Shown here one piece after another: positions 52,822 to 53,188 of a stretch of 53,188 bases of DNA; the stretch's first letter is position 1, and the number at the start of each line of letters is the position of its first letter. Position numbers and translations under genes: made by a program. The stretch is from Alloascoidea africana (Eukaryota; Ascomycota; Alloascoideomycetes; Alloascoideales; Alloascoideaceae). Location: assembly GCA_030581615.1 (NCBI GenBank), contig JAKTTT010000094.1, positions 1 through 53,188 on the forward strand. The letters run 5' to 3'. Below the pieces are notes generated by a model, which was given only the letters and a program-made list of their open reading frames with translations, had not been told where the DNA came from and made no database searches.

Positions 52822-53188
52822 ATGTCTTCAAATTCTAAAGAAGCCAATCTCCTCCTTGCCATCCAGGTTATCAAACAAGACCCAAAACTCAGCATCCGGA
52901 AAATTGCCCAGACCTACTATGTTCCCTATTCAACACTGCGTACTACGATGAATGGAACTCGCGCACGCGTTGATATTCCTGCCAATTCGATGCGGTTGAC
53001 CCAGCTAGAAGAGGAGACTCTAGTCAAGTTCATCCTTGACCTTAGTGCCGGAGGATTTTCTCCCCGCCTCTCCGGTGTTGAAGATATGGCCAATCTCCTG
53101 GTTGCAGAGCGTGAGGGCTGACGCGTTGGGAAGCTCTGGGCTACAAACTTCGTCAAGCAACAACCAGAGCTCAAGACACGCTTTAATC
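52822..53188 (+). pseudogene. Pogo/Fot1-type (Tc1/mariner superfamily) transposase, N-terminal part, interrupted
   Basis: The ATG at 52822 opens MSSNSKEANLLLAIQVIKQD, followed by KLSIRKIAQTYYVPYSTLRT, a psq/CENP-B-type helix-turn-helix. A second DNA-binding helical region follows (LTQLEEETLVKFILDL, then SPRLSGVEDMANLLVAERE). An in-frame TGA at 53119-53121 interrupts it, and the same frame continues with VGKLWATNFVKQQPELKTRF, the family's conserved W..F..R.PELK.R block. The reading resumes without a frame change, so the stop is a single substitution in a rather well preserved copy, or else a read-through or sequence error. The catalytic DDE part lies beyond the window edge. Host CENP-B-like genes derive from this family, but the terminal repeats here favour a transposon. 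Confidence 0.7.

Noticed and set aside
1-53188. tRNA genes or CRISPR arrays
   Set aside because: I saw no clear A/B box pair with a cloverleaf and no regularly spaced repeats; CRISPR is not expected in a yeast nuclear genome.

Overview
The window is nuclear DNA from a budding yeast (Saccharomycotina). It carries single-copy yeast genes: PAS kinase, MED15/GAL11, TOM40, a WHI5/NRM1-type repressor, LRO1, a MATE transporter, ROT1, a G1 cyclin, a peroxisomal-type acyl-CoA synthetase, RPL12, YAP1 and DPL1. Introns have GTAAGT or GTATGT donors and TACTAAC/CTAAC branch points. CTG codons fall at conserved leucines of RPL12, so this is not a CUG-Ser yeast. The many small introns and two AP-1-like bZIP genes of a kind I associate with filamentous fungi suggest an early-diverging lineage such as Trichomonascaceae or Dipodascaceae. 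That placement is inference.

Layout. 1-7230 is accessory sequence: one secreted adhesin-like gene (2235-3959) flanked by decayed Ty3/gypsy pieces, a Tc1/mariner remnant with a terminal repeat, and short repeats. 7231-10101 is a large unrecognised Asn/Ser/Gln-rich protein. 10903-19305 holds the divergent PAS kinase and MED15 genes. 19306-22255 is gene-poor with a Ty3/gypsy fossil. 22256-28041 has TOM40, WHI5/NRM1-like and LRO1, all on the minus strand. 28302-37707 has the MATE transporter, ROT1, the G1 cyclin and the acyl-CoA synthetase. 38337-45097 has an unrecognised protein, RPL12, YAP1 and DPL1. 45098-46489 is an unexplained convergent gap with a GC-rich core. 46490-51304 has a PH-domain protein and two tandem paralogous bZIP genes. 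51305-53188 is a Ty3/gypsy fossil followed by the left end of a pogo/Fot1-type DNA transposon cut by the window edge.

Several genes are only complete when spliced. I rebuilt these from splice sites and reading phase: MED15 (its KIX domain lies on two upstream exons), PAS kinase, LRO1 (the membrane helix spans the splice junction), WHI5/NRM1-like (a 15-codon first exon), RPL12 (a 14-nt last exon), DPL1 (four exons, one of 24 nt), and both tandem bZIP genes.

Functional links are modest. The G1/S repressor and a G1 cyclin lie about 7.5 kb apart. LRO1, the acyl-CoA synthetase and DPL1 are all lipid-metabolism genes. MED15 and three bZIP proteins are transcriptional. The most open-ended items are the adhesin with an Asp/His-rich tail, the tandem bZIP pair, the two unrecognised proteins, and the GC-rich gap at about 45.3-45.7 kb. 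Family names rest on motif recognition from memory; no database search was run.
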